From NCBI RefSeq assembly GCF_022539315.1, contig NC_066319.1, positions 24,018,093 through 24,082,092 of the forward strand: 64,000 nucleotides of DNA, given 5' to 3'. The position numbers were made by a program, and so were the translations under genes. Source of the DNA: Serinus canaria. Lineage: Eukaryota; Chordata; Aves; Passeriformes; Fringillidae. The number at the start of each line of letters is the position of its first letter. Positions within the stretch are counted from its first letter, which is position 1. The notes beneath the pieces are model-generated. The model was not told where the DNA came from. It saw only the letters and a list, made by a program, of their open reading frames with translations, and did not search any database. Positions 23,081-35,700 of the stretch are shown piece by piece.

Positions 23081-26000
23081 GCACTTATCTTGAGCTGCCC
23101 ATTCCAGCAGAGGGGAGCTGCCTCCCCTCCATCCTTAAGCAAGGCCGTGGGAGAGAAGTCCTCGAATGGCTGCTTTGGCTAAGCAGCCACTTCTTCAGCA
23201 ACAGCTCAAAACATACTGGTTTCACTAAGCCGTCCAAGAGGGAAGCTTTCCTTGGGGGATGCAGGACAGAGGTGACACTAAAGCTGCCTCTTATAGGAGA
23301 GGTCATTGTGTAGGGCTTCTGTACATCTTTGGATCATTGCGCTGATAGACGAGCACCAGCCTCTTCCAAATGCCGAAACAGGTCCAAGATGTAAACACGG
23401 AGGAAGATTTTAAAGGAGAAGATAACTGAGAATGTAATTACCTGTCCAAGCCGACAACTTCCCTACTGAATAAAGCTGACTCTATAACTTAAGAGAGTGG
23501 TTCAAATGGTAGAGCTGGTTTTCGCTGGCAGCTTGGCCTCTAAGCGGAATGTTGTGAGCATCATGACATTTCATGCCAACTGCAAACTTGCTGAGAGGAT
23601 GGGGAAAGACCCAACACTGAAGCCCCAGCAGCCACGGCTATACTGTTGGGAGTTGCTAGCTGGCAGCTAGCTCCAGTCTGTCTCCATGGCCCTGGCAGCA
23701 AGGTGACCGTGCAGCAAGAAGTGCTACTGCTCACTGTGCATCAGTATGTTGATGGTGTCATGTCATCTGTTCCCTGCAGGAGCTTGGGTTTGCAGTGCAG
23801 AAGGATGGGATAAGTAAGGAATTAATTCTTTCCAGTTTTGCTGTCTTTTGACTTATGTTCTGAATTGCATCAAATACCTACCTTTTGCTAAACCACCCAG
23901 TATTTAAAACAAAATCAAAAAAAAGCTAGAAAACTAAAGTTCAGAGTTAACCCAGGTTAGCTCCCCACCCTTGTAAAAACTAGGATTTATAAAGCATTCT
24001 TAGTGCTTGGCTGCAGATAAAATCCCATATTCAAGAAGTGATCAAAGTTGTATCAGATAGAGGATAATTAGCAGAACATGGGAAGTTGCACAGACATTAG
24101 TGTTCTTGGTGACAGCAGACTGCACTGACAAACATACATTTGACAAAGTGATGTAAAATGGTAGCAGATCACCTTAATCAGAGGGATAGAAGAAGGAGCT
24201 GTATAAGGGCATCCTTACAGATTCTTCACACGTGCAAGAGCTGATTGCCAGTGCCATTGCTGTGTCAGTATCTTTAATGTTTTATCTTTGATGTTGGCTC
24301 AGCACACTCTAGGACCTGCAGTTTCTGCATAGAAGTAGCTCTTCAGGCTGCCTTGGGTTGCCAAGCTGTCTCCAGGTCACGCAGAGGAAAGAACATCCAT
24401 AGAAACAGAAGAGGAAATCAGTGGAAGATCTATAAAGTGATGCCAATTTATGAAAAATCTGCAAGAGCCATGGTGAAACTGAACACACTGTGTAGTGCAT
24501 TTGGTAAGAAACTACACAGAAAATTGTCTGTATATAAGCTGGGAAGTATAAAGAATTATGAAATGCATGTAAAGGCTGAGCTGCTCCAGAGAGAGCATGG
24601 GCAGATCTTTCCCAGCCACAAAGCACTGCAGAGACTGCAGCGAAGTGCAGCAAGTGGAGCATCAGACATGGAAGACTTCAATCTGTAGTCCAAATCATGG
24701 ACACTAGAGCTGACAATGATAGAACAGGAAGCTGCTCAGAAACAGCTTATCCTGGACATAGGCCACCAAACATCCTATTCCTTGTAACAGATATTCCATG
24801 GGCAGTTTCTCAGTTGTAGCGCATACTTATTTAGAGGGGGAAATATCTGGGTAATTGGTAAGTTCTTCATGATATGGCAACAAAGTTCAAAAATTATATA
24901 CTGAACAAAGACAAAGATTCCAGTGAGCTTCTGGTGACTGCAGATTTTGATTTGGTTAAAAAGTAGTCAGAACCAGAGTCTGGAGAAATTTATCCCTGGA
25001 AGGTTGGTTGGGTTTATTTCATTTTTCTTTTTTTTGCCCACAACAGTACCAAATTACTATTTCTGATACTATAATCTACTTTAATAAGCAAATTCCCTCA
25101 AACAGCAGTTGGCCCTAATATATCCCTCTTTTTTTCCCATGTCCTTGGCCACATATTGCTTGCTGTGCTAAGTGCTAAATGGCTCTTGGAAAGTGCTAAG
25201 AGGGTGTTGTGAAAAGGCTGAGCAGAGTTTCACAAACGACTGCCTGTACAGAGAAATAGTCCTGTGGATAGGTGGTACCAGGAACACCTGGTTGAAGACC
25301 CTCGTTTTGACAAGACTGGAGAACTGAACTTCACATTTGCCTTAAGATAATTTAAATGAGATTTTTTTAATCTTGTGGAAATGAAGGTTTCTTTGACCCT
25401 AACTAAAATGAAACCACTGAATGCTTTGTCAGAAATATTTGACAAGATCAGTATGTTCCTGCTAACTAGGTCAAGTTCATCCTCTCTGTCTGCTCCACCA
25501 GCAACCACCTCAGCCATCAGTCTTGGCACCTAGTAATTCTCAGAAGTGAAAAGTGGTTCCTGGAATATGATGGAAAGGAAGGCCCTGTATGTGAACTTGT
25601 CTTCTGAAGCACCAGACAAAGTCAGGAATAATCCCAAAGTATCCACAGTGCAAAGAGGCACTGAATGCCAATGCTTGTTCAAACATTTCCCAGCTAATCA
25701 CCATTGTCTGGCCATTGGCAGAAGTAAAAAAAAAATAATGGACCGATGTGTTTTATTTTCTCCAACAAATAGCATCCTGTTGGAGTCACCAATAAGCATT
25801 GCCCAGCATATAAACTGCAATCTACAAGTAGAGGAGGAGATCCACCATGCAAGAACCCCCTTAATGGCAAGAATGTTTCAAGAAAGGGGAGCAGATGGGG
25901 TTTTTTAAGTGAAGCAGTTTCCCTGGTGAACCATCTCAGTCTGAGGTTACAGCTTGTCTTCGTAAGTGTTGGAAGATGTGGGTCTTGCCCTGTGTGCACA

Positions 26001-28030
26001 TGAATTGGGATCACAAGACACCCCTTTGCACTGTTAGTCACTGTCACTTGGGGCATCTCTGTGACACTGGGCTGTTGCACGTGGATTTACTCCAGGGAGT
26101 GCTGACATGGACTGGCTTCCAGCCCGAGTAAGCAAACACTCTGTGACTAATCGGTAAAGTTACTTTTTTTAACTCTAACCCAAAAGATTTGCAAAAAACA
26201 ACTCCTTCTTTAGTTAGTGATTATATTGTTTATTTTATGGGATGCTTCAGATACTATGAATTTCTGTATAAAATAGATGTAGTATCATGAACATTGAGGG
26301 GTGCCTTGATAATCATTTTAATTTTGTAATTGGATTTTTGCAATTACTGCAGGTTAGATGCTTGCTAATACATTTAAATCAGTCCAATGAATTGGGTTTT
26401 TATCCTAACAACACATTTTGAAAGCACATGCTTCCCTTAAGTAGCATAGCATCTGTAACTGTTTTACTGAGCTATTTGGGTTTAGAAATGTGTTTATTAT
26501 GAAAAATGCCACAGAGCCCGTTATGTCCTATGTAGTGTTTGCCATGTAAGCTATTTATAAGGCAAGCTATTTATAAGGAAAGTCATTCATAAAAGAGAGT
26601 TAGTTAGATTTATTTATAAGGAAAAGCTAGGCTCATCTCATTTTATAGTTGGAGATGTTGTGGCACAGGGACAGGTGAAAAGTCTCCTCAGTGTCTTGCA
26701 GCAAGTCCAATTAGTCTCAACGCACACTACCTGCCCATCCATCCCTCTACCTGCTCAGTCACAGTGCTCTTTGTTCCTCTCCACCCCACTCCACAGCAAA
26801 CAGAATAGTTCAGTTTTCTCACATCCTTCCAGCTATGGTCTACTGCAGGGGACATAGCTTCCTCAGTAATAATGGATCTCCATGAAACTTCTCAACTTCC
26901 CAACTTTTATGAGAATCCTATGTCTCTTGATCGATTTTTAAGACCAATATATATCTGCTAATCCCATTTCATCCAAAAGAAAGGAGATATTAGTCACTAC
27001 ATTTGGGCAGTAGGGGTTGGCAAACCCATATTTGTCACTTAGCACTTGCTAGGCTTTTCTTCTGGTTGAGAAACAGGGTGAAAAACTCAGTGGGTTTCAT
27101 TATTTTTCTGTATTTTTGGTTTTATTGTTTCCTAAATGAAATTCAAAGCCCTGGTATTTGAAGAAAGTGCAGCCAGCTCTAGAGAAAACTGAAAACAAGG
27201 AGGAAAATATTGTCAATTTTTTTCCCATTTAAATCACAACAGAGACTAGTAGCTACTGAAACAAACACTGTCCACATGGATGCAGGCAGACAAGCAGGGA
27301 CTGCTTGCACTGACAAGGACTTAGGCCCTTTATGTTGCCTCCTGGAAGCCTCCCAGGGTCTCCTTACCAGGATGTTTAGAAATGGCTCAATGGGAAAGGC
27401 CAGGGACATAAGTAATGGCCTTTTACTGCCAGCTGCTATAGGGTTTCTTCATCACTTGGTAGGTAGGAGGAATTTGCTGTGCTTCCGCTGTCAAATTAAA
27501 TGTTGGCATCTGAGGCCTTTACAGCAAAATAAGTAATTTTGTCTTCATTTCTGGGATGGCATGATTCAGCCATGGCCACCCTGAGCAGGTGCCTTGAGCT
27601 TGTATCCATCTGCATCCTACATTTGCTGCCCACTCTCAGGCCTGATCTTACCTACAGCATCCCTGGATGAAGTTGGCCACAGCATGATGGAGGACACTGC
27701 ACACAGCCACCTCTGTAGCTCTATGACTTCATGCCCTTATGCCTAAATGACAGGGGTTTTCAGAACTTCCTAGGCTCTCTGTTTTGAAGCAGAAACCTCT
27801 ATTTGTCCCACTTCCAGCAGTCAGCCAGAAACCAATGGTTACTCTATCATTCTCCAGGCCTGCCCATCTTAAACAAACCTCCTTGATCTTCCAAAGCCTC
27901 TTCTCAGGTTTGCTGCTGGGCTGTGAAACCCTCCATTTGGGTCTGTCATTCCCCAGGCCAGGAAGAGCAAAATGGTCCTCTGCTGCATTGTGCACCCAGC
28001 ACCCTGCATTAGCTCAGCCTTTTTTTGGAG
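23081..28030. other. Non-coding intergenic sequence
   Basis: No gene recognised. There is a cluster of short AT-rich near-repeats (TATTTATAAGG) at about 26550-26625, seen three times. Otherwise it is unique sequence of average composition. Confidence 0.65.
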
Positions 28031-28570
28031 CAGCACCATACTGTTGACTTCAGTTCATGGCTGACACCCCCAGCTGCTTTTCTGCAGTACTGCTGCCTGG
28101 CCACTTAGTCCCTATTTTTTCTTTGTGCTTTTGATTTCTTCCTCTTAAGTGTAGCACTTTGCACTTTTCTTTACTGAGTCGTTGATTTTCTCCAATTTAG
28201 CAACATCATTTTGAATTCTCAGTCCATCCGCCAAACTGTTTGCATCCTCTCCCAGCTAGATGATGTCTGCAGATTTTATGAGTACTCTTTATTCCCTCGT
28301 CACAGGTTGTTAATGAAAATACTGCATAAAATGGATTCCACACAGATGTTGGAAGGATCCCATTTGAAAATTCCTCTAAATCTGACAGAGAACAATAGAT
28401 AACTAGATTTTAAATCTATTTTTTTAACCAGTCAGGCCCCTACTTTATGAAAATTTTCATCTAAACTGTGTTTTCTTTGTTTTCTTAGGACAATATTGTG
28501 TGGAATGGTGTTCAAACTTGTAAGAATCAAGATGAATGACAACTGTTACTTCCTCCTTACCTGCAAAGAA
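28030..28570 (-). mobile_element. Ancient CR1/L3-like LINE remnant
   Basis: The plus-strand text contains the word order typical of the complement of old amniote CR1/L3 elements. First come segments of the TTTGCATCCTCTCC and GATGATGTCTGCAGATTTTAT type, then GTTAATGAAAATA near 28309. Further on are an AACCAGTCA...ACTTTATGAAAATTTTCATCTA segment near 28428-28465 and a degraded ACAATATTGTGTGGAATGGTGTTCAAA segment near 28490-28516. The coding direction would therefore be the minus strand. It is far more diverged than the other CR1 copies and no intact frame remains. The family name is from memory of such elements; a repeat-library search would settle the subfamily and the ends. Confidence 0.6.
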
Positions 28571-30670
28571 AGGTGTGTGGGGCCCATGCTGACCTAAGCA
28601 GAGAAAGGTACTTTTCTACAGGCTTAAACTACTTTATCAGTTTCCAATCTTCAGTTCAATTGCTGCAATTTTGTGTGTAGCCACAGCCTGAGTAATTGTC
28701 TCCAGTATCTCCGTGATTAAAGCTCATTCAAAATTCCAGCAAGCTTCAATAAAACATTTTCCTCCCTTGCTGCAACAATGTATAGTCAAAGATCAGGGTT
28801 TTTTTTTATAATTCCAAATTCAGCAAGGGAGAAGTTGGCACTAATACACATGTAGCAGCAAAAAACGCCTTTGCAAAACCACAAAGAGGTAGGTAGATTC
28901 TTGAAGACATTTCCTACTTTGTAAAATCCACATTCAAGAAAGCACGCTGATGTGTGCTAATAGCTGTGTATCCCCTCAGTCTAATGATTTTAATTTATGT
29001 ACTGTTCTGTACTACTATGAAGTTCCTGATGTAATCAGTATCATTGCAAGAAAGTAAAGCTGTTCTTGCAGATGAGTTACAAATACTCATTAGCCATCAG
29101 ATGTTACATGAGACAAGCATTTGCTATATCCTCATTATATTATGCACTTTTTGTGCTGTTTATCGGTCACTTCAGTGCTTAATAGCCTCCATCACTCCAG
29201 TATCTATGCAACTTGATCCCACATACACGTGGGTTAAATAGTGGCCCACCTCTCAGAGATCAGAGACCCGGTTTTTTTTTAGTACTTTATCTGAAGGAAT
29301 GAATGGTTCTGATTCTGTAATATTGGAAGTGACTAATCCAGTGTTGTAAATGGGATAAAGGGAAATGGCATGTATTTTGAGAACAAACAGTAATCATTGA
29401 CACAGTAATTTGCATCCCTGGATGTTCTAATAATGACTAAGTATCACTTCCCCTTGTTTGCATAAGGAAGAGGAGGCAGAGAAATCCAGTGATTTGGCTA
29501 TTGCACCACCAGCAAGCCACTGGAAGAGAGAAGATCTGAATGCAGATCATTTTTCTTGCACTTTGTTTTTCTGTTTTCTGCTACATGTTTGAAATACAAC
29601 ATTGCAACAGGTGTGATCCCTTCAAGTGTTAAGATCTATGTAAGGGATTCCCTAGGTCATGCCAGAAATAGTCAACAAGAGTTGGTCAAGACTATGCTGG
29701 GTTTGAGAGACATGGGGCACAGTGCTTTGCCTTCAGAAGAGCTGGTGTGGATGGGTGGCTTAGAATTCCTGACAATTTACATATATTAAGTGCCAGCAGC
29801 CTCAATCTGTGCTGTCTTGCTGATGGAATTAATAGATTTGTGCTGCCAAAGGAAAGTTTCTGCTCTTCAGAGACTGATTGCAAAGGACCAAAGTATATTT
29901 AGTGACCCTTCTGTTTCCCAACTTAACTGGATTTAAAGGGAGAATACTCACTACAAGTAGATCCTAAGGGTGTATTTGTACAGTGAGCAGCTGTGCACAA
30001 ACATTTCTGGAAAGCCAACCCCCTAGAAGTCAGAACCACTGCATCAGAAGGATGGAGTATTTCCAGCTGGAAAGCAAATATGTTTAATGTCTTAATTAAA
30101 AAAAAAAAAAAGTCAAACACCTGAAGTACAATTTGCTTTGTACTAAATAAAGGGACTGCAAAATACCATCAGCAGGACTGTGACAGCATTCTAAATTGTC
30201 TTTGAATTTCACACTGGCTGCATACCACAGGACAAGGGTAAATAGCAGTTAATACAACCTTTACTTAGCTTCTCCTGACAAATATAAAGGGTGAGGCATT
30301 TTCACACTGACACGTGGTCAGATATAGGCAAGATGTACCTAGCAAAGGTAATCCCTCTTTATCATAACTATTAATTTTCATGTGGTTTGGGTCCAAAGAG
30401 ACGAGCAAAATCAGTAGAACTTCACAGCCCAAGAATCTTTAACAAGGGTCAGGCCAGCACTTTTCTCCATTTAACATAGCTAAATATGGCTTTACTGAAT
30501 ACATGAGGTAAGAGTGATTTGGAACTGTGTAGGATTCAGTTACAAGAAGCAAAGGGCAGAAGAGCAGAATATCTAGCTGCTTGATATATCTCAGTCGAAA
30601 GAGAAGGACCAGAGCTGTTGAGGGCCAGGCTCTCCTGCCAGAGCGGCCATGCTGGCTCAACTGTGGGCAA
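28571..30670. other. Non-coding intergenic sequence
   Basis: AT-rich unique sequence with no supported gene. An A14-type run near 30098-30111 is the only simple repeat of note. Confidence 0.65.
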
Positions 30671-30674
30671 ACAT

Positions 30675-31475
30675 CTTCACAGAATCAGGAAGGTTGGAAG
30701 GGACCACTGAAGATGACCTAGTCCAACCTCCCGGCCCAAGCAGGGTACCCAAGAGTACTTTACTCAGAATGGTGTCCAGATGGCTTTTGAGTATCTCCAA
30801 GAAAGGAGACTCCATGACCTCTCTGGGGTACCTGTTACAATGCTTGGTCACCCACATGGTGAAGTTGTTTCTCATGTTCATGGCACTTCTGTTTCAGTCT
30901 GCCCACGACCTCTTGTTCTACTGCTCGGCAACACCGAGCAGAGCCTGGCTCCATCCTCTGATACCCTCCCTTCGGATGCTGATAGGCATTGATGAGATCC
31001 ATCTCTCAGTTGTCTCTTCTTGAAGCTCAACAGGCTCAATTCTCTCAGTCTTTCCTTGTAAGAGAGATGCTCCAGTCTCTTAATAATCTTTGTTGTCCTC
31101 CGCTGGACCTGCTCTAGGAGTTCCATGCTTCACTTGTACTGAGGAGCCCAGAACTGGGCCCAGTGCTCCAGGTGAAGCCTCATCAGGGCTGGCTAGAGCA
31201 GGATCACCTCAAACTGCTGGCAGTGCTCTTGCTGATGTGCCCCCAGATACCATTGGCCTTCTTGGTCACAAAGGCACTACTGGCTCATGGACAGATTGTT
31301 GTTCACCAGGACCCACAGTTCCTTCTCCACAGACCAGTGTTCCTGCAGGTCAGACGGTGTCATCTTTCCAGCAGGTAATCTTCATGTGTTCAGGTTTGGT
31401 GGGAGAAAAACCTTGGAAGATCTCAACCAGTTATTAACCCCCAGCCTGATACCCACCTTACAGCTTTGCAGGTAT
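30675..31475 (-). mobile_element. CR1 LINE, 5'-truncated copy with an internal insertion
   Basis: The plus strand begins with the complement of the CR1 3' end (AATCAGGAAGGTTGGAAGGGACC near 30680). On the minus strand, frame 31126-30878 encodes the CR1 ORF2 C-terminal segment: LEQVQRRTTKIIKRLEHLSYKERLRELSL, then a frameshifted DGARLCSVLPS segment. Further 5' sequence with the CCAGGACCCACAGTTCCTTCTCCACAGA context extends to about 31350. An unrelated segment of about 85 bp then seems to be inserted before ACCCCCAGCCTG at about 31437. No intact protein remains. Confidence 0.88.
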
Positions 31476-31719
31476 GCTGTACCTTCCTCCTTCTTTTTGA
31501 CTTTGACTTACAGCAGAAGTGCTGCCAGGGGTTGCGAGGTCTCTTGTGTGCAAATAAACCTGCTGTGCTGTGTGATTGGCATCCTTTGGGCACCACTGCA
31601 ATAAAGATGAAGGAATATTTGTTTACATTTGAGTAGGAGATCAGAAACTCGCTGATTCTGACTCATTGCCACAGTGCTAGATAACTAGGAACAGCCTTAT
31701 CTTTTCTGCTGCGTTTTCC

Positions 31720-32310
31720 AGCTGTTTTATTTTGTTTTTTCTCTCCCTCTACCATGTCTGGGAGATTTGTGACTCTTAGTTCTTCTTTCTGCCTCCCTGG
31801 TCTCATTTCCTTTCTTCTACTCTCTTCCTACACACTTCACTTCTTCAGCTTTCCCTGTGGCTCGTTCTTCTTGATTTCTTATTTTAAGGCCTTCTATTCA
31901 TTCAGGCTTGTCACCCTCACAGGCTATCTCAAGCCAGTCTTCCCAGAAACAGAGTGAGAGTAGGAGACTTTTGGGCTGGAGAGGGGCAATAGCAGGAAGA
32001 GAAATCTGGGAGCTAGGGAAGTTGCAAGAGAGCAAGGAAGAGGATGGAGGAAAAGGAAGACAGGAAGGGACACTCACTGGGATACAGGCAGTAAAAAGGA
32101 AGGGAAAGAAAAATATCAAGAAAGGAGGGAGGGAAAGAGATGGGAAGCTGGGTAAGCGTGTACACAAGGGGAAACAGAAGGATGTGGGAGAGGAAATGCA
32201 TTAGGAGACAGGAGAGAAGGGAGATTTCATGGAGGAGAGTAATTAAAGGTAGAAGTATTCTTGCACTTAGGTCTGAAGGGAAAGAGAGGGAGAAAAAAGG
32301 AATGAAAGAC
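31720..32310. repeat. Pyrimidine-rich block followed by purine-rich block
   Basis: From about 31720 to 31890 the plus strand is dominated by C and T (CTTCTTTCTGCC-type text). From about 31960 to 32310 it is dominated by A and G (GGAGGAAAAGGAAG-type text). It is not a strict tandem repeat. The two halves are roughly complementary in composition, so imperfect foldback is possible. It directly precedes a CR1 copy. Confidence 0.6.
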
Positions 32311-32795
32311 CTTTAATATTATGGAGTCCAACCATCAACGTAGAACCACAACCATGTTCTCCATTAAACCATGTCCTCAAGTGTTAGATCCACATGGTTT
32401 TAGAACACTTCCAGAGATGTTGACTTCACCACTTTCCTGGGCAGTCTGTTCCAATGCTTTAAAACTCTTTCTGTGAAAATTTTTTGTCTCACATCCAATC
32501 TAAACAATCCCTGGTGCAATTTGAAGCTGTTTTCTTTTGTCCCATCACTTGTTACCTTGGAGAAAAGGCCAACCCCCACGTCACTATAACCTCCTTTTGG
32601 GTAGTTGTAGAGAGTGATAAAGCTCTCTCCTGAGCCTTCTTTTCTCCAGGCTAGAAACCTCCATCTCCCTCAGCTGTTCCTCATCAACTTGTACTCCAGA
32701 CCCTTCACTAGCTCTGTTGCCCTTCTTGTTCCAGTGTCACAATGTCTTTCTTGTAGTGAGAGGCCCAGAACTGAACACAGTTTGAGACCTCTAAA
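32310..32795 (-). mobile_element. CR1 LINE 3' fragment
   Basis: The plus strand shows the complement of a CR1 3' region. A degraded GACCTTTAATATTATGGAGTCCAACC start is followed by CTTCACCACTTTCCTGGGCAGTCTGTTCCAATGC-like text near 32424-32458, and by AGGCCCAGAACTGAACACAG at about 32761-32780. The match stops abruptly near 32795, where CR1 would normally continue. The copy is decayed and lies about 0.8 kb from the previous CR1 in the same orientation. It starts at a different internal point, so it is a separate insertion or a displaced piece. Confidence 0.85.
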
Positions 32796-35700
32796 GGAAG
32801 AAGCCTGTCAGGAATGACAGTGCCTCACCATGACATTTTCTGAGCCTCACTGTAGCTTGCAAGCCTTCACCTTGCTCTCCAGCACAGGAACTAATGCAAC
32901 ACCAACCACTCTCTAGGCTTTGACCACTAGCTTGCCATACCCAAGAATGCTGCTCAGGCCTGTTTACCACCCCTTGTCCAAGCCCAACAAAGCCTGGGTG
33001 TAGACACAGAAAGCCCATACAAATTTGGACTTCAGTGTTTTCCTATACTCCTCCCACCAACTGCATAGAGGTTGCCAGAAGTACTGTTGGGACCAGGGGT
33101 TTCACAGGGGATGAAGGCATAATGGATCTTCCCAAATTGAGAAGCCAGAGACACAGGGGAGAAGGTGCTCAGCACCATATGTGTCTTGCATCTAAGTTGC
33201 AGGCTACCCTCCCAGATCCAGATACCTAGAGACCTCCAAGCTCAGCCCTTCTGATACCCACCATACCCAAGTATCCTGGCAGCACCATGGAGGTGCCCTT
33301 GGGCAACTTCCCTGCTACAAACTGAAGTTCTCTGGTGCCTTCTATATCATACAGTCCTGCATTCCAAAAACTGATGTTCCTTAAGCTAACTCCCCATCCA
33401 AATGGTGGTATCCTTAATATCAGTACTGGCATATTGAGGCCAATGGACTCAGATCTGAAGGTCCCTGAATGTTGAGTGCCCCCTACGTGCCTCTCACAGA
33501 ATAAATGCTCTGCAGTGAATCTGAGGCATCCTCTCAATGCCAAACTGAGATGTCTCACATCATTCCAAATGGGGGCATAAGGGGCGTTTCTGAATTGTGG
33601 TAGCCTGAGATGTTTTTCTTGAAGCATCGTCCATCTCCCTGGGACTGAGTAGCCTCAGCTGGTCTCAAGAGAAGCATCTCAGTCCCCTTTTAATTGAGAT
33701 GACCTATCCCCGCCTTAAAATGCAAAGGAATCTCAGCCTTCAAATTACTGTGGAGCATTCCAAAAGAAGGTGTACCACCCAGACATCGCCCTGCTCCAGC
33801 CCACACACTGCTGTTATCCTAGATCCTCATAGATTAAAGTATCACAGGACCTTTCTCACCCCACACCACTTGGGGTCTCCCTCAAAGTGATCCAACTGCA
33901 TGCACTAAACTGTGGCAATGCAGAAAGAAGCTTTGGCAATGTGGAAAGTTGACATTGTGGAAGACTCCTTATTACTGTTCAGTTTCCTCTCCCAGGTGAA
34001 GATAAGGCCCATATCTGAAAAATCCTAATGCTGCACACTCTGTGCTGAGCACAGGCATATCCCCCCTGCAGATGTTAATCCCAGGTTTGCGGGTGGCAGT
34101 AGCAGAAAGACAGGTGCGTGTTTTCTCTCTGCACACAGATTTAGACTGAGCTAAGGGCGGGAGTTTGTGAATGCTGATGCTGAATATTAAGTTTCTAGGG
34201 GTGGAAATAGTCAGTCTTTTCCTTAACTGTGCCAAAAAATGTGTACAGTGCCAACTCATTTTTATCTGAATCAAGTGTCGATGCTGCTGTACTGTGGTCA
34301 ACATTGTACATCTGGGACAATCCTACCTTGCAGTGGAAAATCCCCCCACTTCCCAGCGTGACGTGCCATGCCCATATCATTTCAAAGCACATCTATGGGG
34401 CAGCTGTATCTTGAGCCAGAGGGTGCAAAATGATGTTATTGTTTGTCTGATTATGCATTTTACTCTCACCATTGAAACAAAGAAGAAGCCTCTAAATTTT
34501 TCAGTTGAATAGCAGAGAAGCAGGATAGACTGGCCTCAGGGGCAGATTCCCCACCAAGCAGTTCGCTCCCTCAACCAAAAGTGAGAGACACAATTAACTA
34601 ACAAGCCAAAAATCAGGGGAAAAAAAAATCTCTGCTGCTCCTGCAGCTGCCTGATCGTGAAAGGAAGCCATATCGATGACAGAAGGAGATAATCCACTGA
34701 CAGCTGGTTATGCTAGTAAAGATAAATAAACACAAGCTATTTGATCCCCTCTAAGGACTCCATGGTAGAAGGGGACTAACTTCCTATCTCTTGGAATTTT
34801 ACAAATAGCAGGAAAACATTTTTTTCTGGGGAATAATTAATTTCTTTCAGTTCTAGGTGAAAGTAGAATTGCTGAGGGGTGTGGTGGTTGGGAAATGGTT
34901 TTATGTATTTTGACATTTTCCTTGAATATGTCTCTAAATCTGTATTGGAGGCATTTCTTCCCCGTGAGAGCATGTAGAGTTTGAGGTCTCTCATTTTATC
35001 CATCAAGGTTAATATCCAGTCTTCTCATCTTTGCCAGGAGGCATTCCTGAAAGGGTTTTAAACTTTTGAGTGAATTCCCCAGAAGTATCCATTGACATAA
35101 TTACTCTCCAGCCCTCTAAGTTCAGTTTTACTCATACTGAAGCTCTAGAAAGCTGCAACTATCCCATGCAAGCAAGGGAAGACATGGTTCATGTGAAACT
35201 ACGGAGTTAAAAATATATTTTGCCAAGTCTCAATATTATATTTAGTAGTGCTGTCGTTGCCATGGTCTAAGGATAAAGAAGGGCAAGTTGTGAAGGTAAT
35301 ATATATATTATGAAATCAACCAGTATTGCTGAAAAACACCAACAAGCTTCTAGGTACACAAGCCTTTCCTTACGTCCTGAAAGCTTCAAATTTCAGACAG
35401 ATACTTGTAAATAGAGCTTCATTGTTGTGTAACATGCATTGCTTTGTCTCTGAAGTGCTGTGCATAGGACATTTCACCTTCAGATGTTCCCTCAGGAATG
35501 AGGGATCTGCTGCTCTTCTAAGTTTATGTGGTTCAGGGAGAAGGATTTGGAAAGAGTGATGACTTTTCAGCAAACCAACCCCTGCAGCTCCCCGTGGCCA
35601 TTCTTTTTCTCTTGTGCACCTCAGCAGAACCAGTGGTACTTCATACACATTCACCAAGCTGTTTACAGACAGATGTGCTCATGCCTGGAAATAAACCCTC

